Assembly (NCBI GenBank): GCA_012799265.1
Contig: JAAZLP010000370.1
Span: forward strand, 1 to 10,003
Direction: 5' to 3'
DNA length: 10,003 bases
DNA from: Phyllobacteriaceae bacterium
GTDB taxonomy: Bacteria > Pseudomonadota > Alphaproteobacteria > Rhizobiales > Devosiaceae
Shown: positions 7,030 through 10,003 of the stretch, in pieces
Layout of the letters: each line of letters starts with the position of its first letter
Position numbering within the stretch: the stretch's first letter is position 1
Notes under the pieces: generated by a model
The model's input: the letters and a program-made list of their open reading frames with translations, nothing else
Database searches by the model: none
What the model was told of the DNA's origin: nothing
Translations under genes and position numbers: made by a program

Positions 7030-7057
7030 TTCAGACAAACTTGACCTGATTTATAGC
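7030..7057 (+). promoter_or_regulatory. Candidate promoter/operator upstream of ybaL
   Basis: TTCAGA (7030-7035) and TATAGC (7052-7057) are separated by 16 bases and could serve as -35 and -10 boxes. A short inverted repeat, AAGTT (7027-7031) and AACTT (7038-7042), lies across the -35 region and could be an operator. All matches are imperfect. Confidence 0.25.
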
Positions 7058-7096
7058 GATTGCGCGCGCCCTGATGGGTTGCGCGCTTCAATCGCT
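7055..7096. other. Hairpin in the leader of ybaL
   Basis: AGCGATTG (7055-7062) pairs exactly with CAATCGCT (7089-7096). Inside it GCGCGC (7064-7069) pairs with GCGCGC (7081-7086), leaving a small 1x2 internal loop and an 11-base apical loop at 7070-7080. This makes 14 base pairs in 42 bases, ending 36 bases before the ybaL ATG and followed by TGTTT. It could be an RNA leader structure, a second terminator for upstream transcription, or a palindromic protein site; sequence alone does not decide. Confidence 0.55.
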
Positions 7097-7132
7097 TGTT
7101 TCATCCTCGAAAACCATCGTCCGGAGGCGCGA

Positions 7133-9472
7133 ATGCACCATGACACCCCATTGATCTCAACGATCGTCGCGGGTCTGGTGCTGGCCTATATCTTTGGCAT
7201 GATCGCCAACCGGTTCAAGATGCCGCCGCTGGTGGGCTATCTGTTCGCCGGTATTCTGGTTGGACCGCACACGCCGGGCTTTGTCGCCGATCAGGCGCTG
7301 GGTGCGGAGCTGGCCGAAATGGGGGTGATCCTCCTCATGTTCGGTGTGGGTCTGCATTTTTCGCTGAAAGACCTGATGAGCGTGCGCGCGCTGGCCATTC
7401 CCGGCGCCATCGCGCAGATCACGCTGGCGACCGAGCTCGGCGCGGGGCTCGGCCTGCTGCTGGGCTGGGAGCTGGGCGGGGCGCTGCTCTTTGGTCTCGC
7501 GCTCTCGGTTGCCTCCACCGTGGTGCTGCTCAAGGCATTGCAGGATCGACGCCTGATCGAAAGCGAGCGCGGCCGCATTGCCGTCGGTTGGCTCATTGTC
7601 GAAGACCTCGCCATGGTTCTGGCGCTGTTGCTGATCCCGGCCATCGCGAGCCTTGGCGGCACCGATACCGGTGTGCATGACCCGTTCGTTTCCTTCGTCA
7701 CGCGGCTTCTGGGTGTCGATGTCGGCATCTGGGGCATTCTGGCGCTGACGCTGGTCAAGATCGCCGCCTTTGTCGGTTTCATGCTGGTGGTGGGGCGCCG
7801 CGTCATTCCCTGGGCGCTGCATGGCACGGCGCATACCGGTAGCCGCGAGCTCTTCCGTCTGGCTGTTCTGGCCATTGCGCTGGGTGTGGCTCTGGGCTCA
7901 GCGGTGCTCTTCGGCGTGTCGCTGGCGCTGGGTGCGTTCTTTGCCGGCATGATCCTCTCGGAAAGCGAGCTCAGCCATCGTGCGGCAAATGAAACGCTGC
8001 CTCTGCGCGACGCTTTTGCCGTGCTGTTTTTCGTGTCCGTCGGCATGCTGTTTGATCCGGCAATCATCATCACCCAGCCGCTACTGATCCTGGCCACCGT
8101 TTTCATCATCATGGTCGGCAAGTCGCTGGCGGCCTTCGGCATTGTCGTGCTGTTCCGCCGACCGGTTTCGACGGCGCTCACCATTTCGGCGTCACTGGCG
8201 CAGATCGGCGAATTCTCCTTCATTCTCGCCAGCATGGGTGTGGCCCTGTCGATCATGCCGCCCGAAGGTCAGGACCTGATCCTCGCCGGTGCGCTGATTT
8301 CGATCGTGCTCAATCCGGCAGCGTTCTGGGTGGCGGAACTGATGCGCCCGGGTCTTGAAGCGCGCTTTGGTGGCCGAAAGGCAGATTTGGTCGAGCCGCT
8401 CATTACCGAGCCGATCGAGCCCACAATGGCGGCTGCAGGCCCGGTCGTGACCGACGCGCCGACGACCGCCGGCGTTGATATTGGTGCACATGGTGCTGAT
8501 GACGATACGGGCGAGCCGACGCGCCAGACCGATCACACCGTGCTGGTGGGCTATGGTCAGGTGGGCCGCATCGTGGCTGCCGGGATCAAGGAAGCGGGCG
8601 GACGGATCGTCATCATCGAGGATTCCGATCAGGACGTCGCTGCAGCACGTGCGGAAGGGCATGAGGTCGTGTTCGGCAATGCGGCCAGCCCGGATGTCTT
8701 GAAGCTCGCCAATCTCCCTGAAGCGCGCAATCTGCTCGTTGCCATCTCCAATGGCTTTGAAGCGGGGTCGGTCTGTGAAAGCGGCCGCAGGCTCAATCCG
8801 GGCATCGCCATCATTGCCCGCGCCTATTCGGAGGAAGAGGAAAACTTCCTGCGTAGTCTGGGAGCCGATACGGTCATCCGCGGTGAGCAGGAGATCGGCA
8901 AGGGCATCCTGGCCTTCCTGCGCGACAATGGTGGAGGCGGCATTGGCGTCGATACGCCCAAGCTCCCCGAGGCGGACAATATTCTTGCGCAGGCTGCCAT
9001 TGTCGGCACGACTTCGCTTGAGCCTGAGATGGTCGAGGAAGTCATGCCTTTCGGGGAAGCGGTCGAAGAAGACCCCGTCGCTGCCGAAACGGAGATTGAG
9101 CCGGTGCCAGCTCCCCCTTCGGAGATTGACGTCGTCGAGGCCATCGTCCGCGAAGAGCCGCTCGAAGCGGCAACAGAGACGGTCGACGAGCCCGTCGTGC
9201 CTCCGGCCGTGATCGAGATCGTCGTTGATATTCCGAAGGTCGACGAACCAGTTGTCGAGCCGGAATCGACTGTCGCGACCATCGATGAGGACGCCGGGCA
9301 AGTATCCGATGAAATAAATCTCGGATCAGAGGTGCCAGACGCGGCGTCAGGCGATAAGGAAGACATGGCGGCAGAAGACGCCGCTGTCGAGGTGACCGAC
9401 GTTGAGCCGGAAGCCGAGGCTGAGGAGAAAAAGCAGCCGGTGCCAGAGGTGGCGCCGGAGCCCAAGCCCTAG
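7133..9472 (+). CDS. ybaL: YbaL/Kef-type CPA2 cation:proton antiporter with RCK domain and long acidic tail
   Basis: An inner-membrane monovalent cation (K+/H+) antiporter. The first 410 or so residues form the Na+/H+-exchanger domain with about a dozen membrane segments and closely follow E. coli YbaL as I recall it: MHHDTPLIST at the start, GVILLMFGVGLHFSLKDLM (64-82), VGWLIVEDLAMV (151-162), LGAFFAGMILSESELSHRAA and SLAQIGEFSFILA. A variable linker (about 411-465) leads to a cytoplasmic RCK/TrkA-N domain (466-600) with the nucleotide-binding GYGQVG (473-478), the acidic end of strand two (IIED, 494-497) and GNAASPDVL. Residues 605-779 are an acidic Glu/Val/Pro/Ala-rich tail with one aromatic residue (Phe640) and no Cys, His, Trp or Tyr, making the protein about 220 residues longer than E. 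coli YbaL. The start is ATG 7133, with GGAGG (7123-7127) five bases upstream. The Rrf2-family regulator follows after 18 bases. Confidence 0.95.
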   Translation: MHHDTPLISTIVAGLVLAYIFGMIANRFKMPPLVGYLFAGILVGPHTPGFVADQALGAELAEMGVILLMFGVGLHFSLKDLMSVRALAIPGAIAQITLATELGAGLGLLLGWELGGALLFGLALSVASTVVLLKALQDRRLIESERGRIAVGWLIVEDLAMVLALLLIPAIASLGGTDTGVHDPFVSFVTRLLGVDVGIWGILALTLVKIAAFVGFMLVVGRRVIPWALHGTAHTGSRELFRLAVLAIALGVALGSAVLFGVSLALGAFFAGMILSESELSHRAANETLPLRDAFAVLFFVSVGMLFDPAIIITQPLLILATVFIIMVGKSLAAFGIVVLFRRPVSTALTISASLAQIGEFSFILASMGVALSIMPPEGQDLILAGALISIVLNPAAFWVAELMRPGLEARFGGRKADLVEPLITEPIEPTMAAAGPVVTDAPTTAGVDIGAHGADDDTGEPTRQTDHTVLVGYGQVGRIVAAGIKEAGGRIVIIEDSDQDVAAARAEGHEVVFGNAASPDVLKLANLPEARNLLVAISNGFEAGSVCESGRRLNPGIAIIARAYSEEEENFLRSLGADTVIRGEQEIGKGILAFLRDNGGGGIGVDTPKLPEADNILAQAAIVGTTSLEPEMVEEVMPFGEAVEEDPVAAETEIEPVPAPPSEIDVVEAIVREEPLEAATETVDEPVVPPAVIEIVVDIPKVDEPVVEPESTVATIDEDAGQVSDEINLGSEVPDAASGDKEDMAAEDAAVEVTDVEPEAEAEEKKQPVPEVAPEPKP

Positions 9473-9490
9473 GGCAGAGCAGGACTTGCG

Positions 9491-9925
9491 ATGATTTCGC
9501 AAAAGGCAAAATATGCATTGCGGGCGCTGGTAGCGCTCGCGCGCGCCGGTCGCGGCGAGAGCCGGATGATCGGCGAAATCTCCAGAGATCAAGCGATCCC
9601 GAAGAAGTTTCTCGAGCAGATCCTGCTGGAGCTCAAACGGGCCGGTATCGTCAATTCCAAGCGCGGCCGTATGGGCGGCTATGAGCTGCTGAAGGCGCCC
9701 GAAGAGATCACCTATGGCGAGGTGCTGCGCCTCATCGATGGGCCGCTGGCGCCGCTCCCCTGCCTCTCCAAGATCGCCTATCGCAAATGCGAAGACTGCA
9801 AGGACGAGACCTCCTGCGAAATCCGTCATGTCTTTGAACGCGTGACGCTGGCGACCCGCGCCGTGCTGGATCGCACCAGTCTCGCGGACTCGCTCAATCT
9901 CGACGAGCTGGACGTCGTCGCCTAG
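9491..9925 (+). CDS. Rrf2-family transcriptional regulator with four cysteines
   Basis: A 144-residue DNA-binding protein of the Rrf2 family, which includes IscR, NsrR and RirA. The winged helix-turn-helix occupies about 1-80: SQKAKYALRALVALA, IPKKFLEQILLELKRAGIVNSKRGRMGGYEL and the YGEVLRLIDG dimer helix. After LPC (Cys91) come Cys100, Cys103 and Cys109, in the region where IscR and NsrR hold three iron-sulfur ligands, so a redox- or iron-sulfur-responsive switch is likely though unproven. The spacing C-x8-C-x2-C-x5-C differs from IscR and RirA as I recall them, and it is not obviously either. AGGA (9481-9484) lies six bases before the ATG. The 18-base gap from ybaL suggests one transcript. 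Its targets are unknown; autoregulation of the unit is a reasonable guess. Confidence 0.92.
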   Translation: MISQKAKYALRALVALARAGRGESRMIGEISRDQAIPKKFLEQILLELKRAGIVNSKRGRMGGYELLKAPEEITYGEVLRLIDGPLAPLPCLSKIAYRKCEDCKDETSCEIRHVFERVTLATRAVLDRTSLADSLNLDELDVVA

Positions 9926-9931
9926 CTTTTT

Positions 9932-9946
9932 CGCTTTCCGAAAGCG
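9932..9946. terminator. Small hairpin after the Rrf2 gene, possible terminator
   Basis: CGCTTT (9932-9937) and AAAGCG (9941-9946) form a 6-bp stem with a 3-base loop, a few bases after the stop. The five T residues precede rather than follow it on the + strand, so it is not a classical intrinsic terminator for either direction. Confidence 0.35.
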
Positions 9947-9979
9947 TGGATTGCCCGGTCCATCCCACTGGTGTCCGGT

Positions 9980-10003
9980 TTAGCTTTTCTCGAGGTTCAG
10001 GGC
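9980..10003 (-). CDS. Possible 3' end of a convergent gene (partial)
   Basis: On the - strand the last bases read as seven codons, ALNLEKS, ending at TAA (9980-9982). A convergent neighbour would explain why a hairpin lies between it and the Rrf2 gene. The fragment is too short to identify and could be chance. Confidence 0.2.
   Translation of the reverse strand, partial: ALNLEKS

Noticed and set aside
7041..7057. TTGACC followed by TATAGC as a promoter pair
   Set aside because: Only five bases separate the two boxes, far too few for sigma-70 recognition.
7079..7132. N-terminal extension of YbaL from a TTG at 7079
   Set aside because: MHHDTPLIST matches the known YbaL N-terminus, and GGAGG lies five bases before ATG 7133. 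The extension would run through the hairpin.
8192..9301. Long open frame (369 codons) antisense to ybaL
   Set aside because: It mirrors the codon bias of the antiporter gene and its acidic tail, and gives an Arg/Asp-rich product without family features.
1..10003. CRISPR, tRNA/rRNA, insertion sequences, prophage or defence genes
   Set aside because: No direct-repeat array, cloverleaf, transposase, integrase or toxin-antitoxin motif is visible. The single helicase has no defence partners beside it.

Overview
The window is GC-rich, densely coding bacterial chromosome that reads as an alphaproteobacterium of the Hyphomicrobiales (Rhizobiales). A Devosia-like organism is my inference from codon use, gene style and the intergenic CCTCGGG-type palindromes; no rRNA or marker gene is present to confirm it. 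I see no tRNA, rRNA, CRISPR array, insertion sequence or prophage gene. No gene-free stretch exceeds about 170 bases.

Layout. (1) Bases 1-2137, + strand: the tail of an unidentified upstream gene, then coaBC and panC, which overlap by four bases (ATGA). They encode pantothenate synthesis (PanC) and the two-step conversion of phosphopantothenate to phosphopantetheine (CoaBC), so this is a compact coenzyme A unit. (2) Bases 2138-2292: a convergent intergenic region carrying two copies of one palindrome in opposite orientation, a REP/BIME-like pair. (3) Bases 2293-4004, - strand, transcribed in the order GFA-family zinc protein, RhtA-like amino-acid exporter, DGPF/YCII protein. The first two genes lie in the same frame, separated by one TGA and 33 bases, and the exporter apparently starts at TTG. 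(4) Bases 4132-6960, + strand: an aldo/keto reductase, a fumarylacetoacetate-hydrolase-family enzyme and a small RecD/Dda-like helicase, joined by an 8-base and a 1-base overlap. (5) Bases 6961-7132: terminator-like hairpins followed by a structured leader. (6) Bases 7133-9925, + strand: a YbaL/Kef-type cation:proton antiporter with an unusually long acidic C-terminal tail, then 18 bases later a four-cysteine Rrf2-family regulator. The last 78 bases hold a small hairpin and perhaps the end of a convergent gene.

Most genes are recognisable housekeeping or metabolic families. I find no convincing new defence or mobile system. The parts most worth a second look are the antiporter tail together with its linked Rrf2 regulator, the hairpin leader upstream of the antiporter, the helicase embedded in a metabolic operon, and the inverted palindrome pair.
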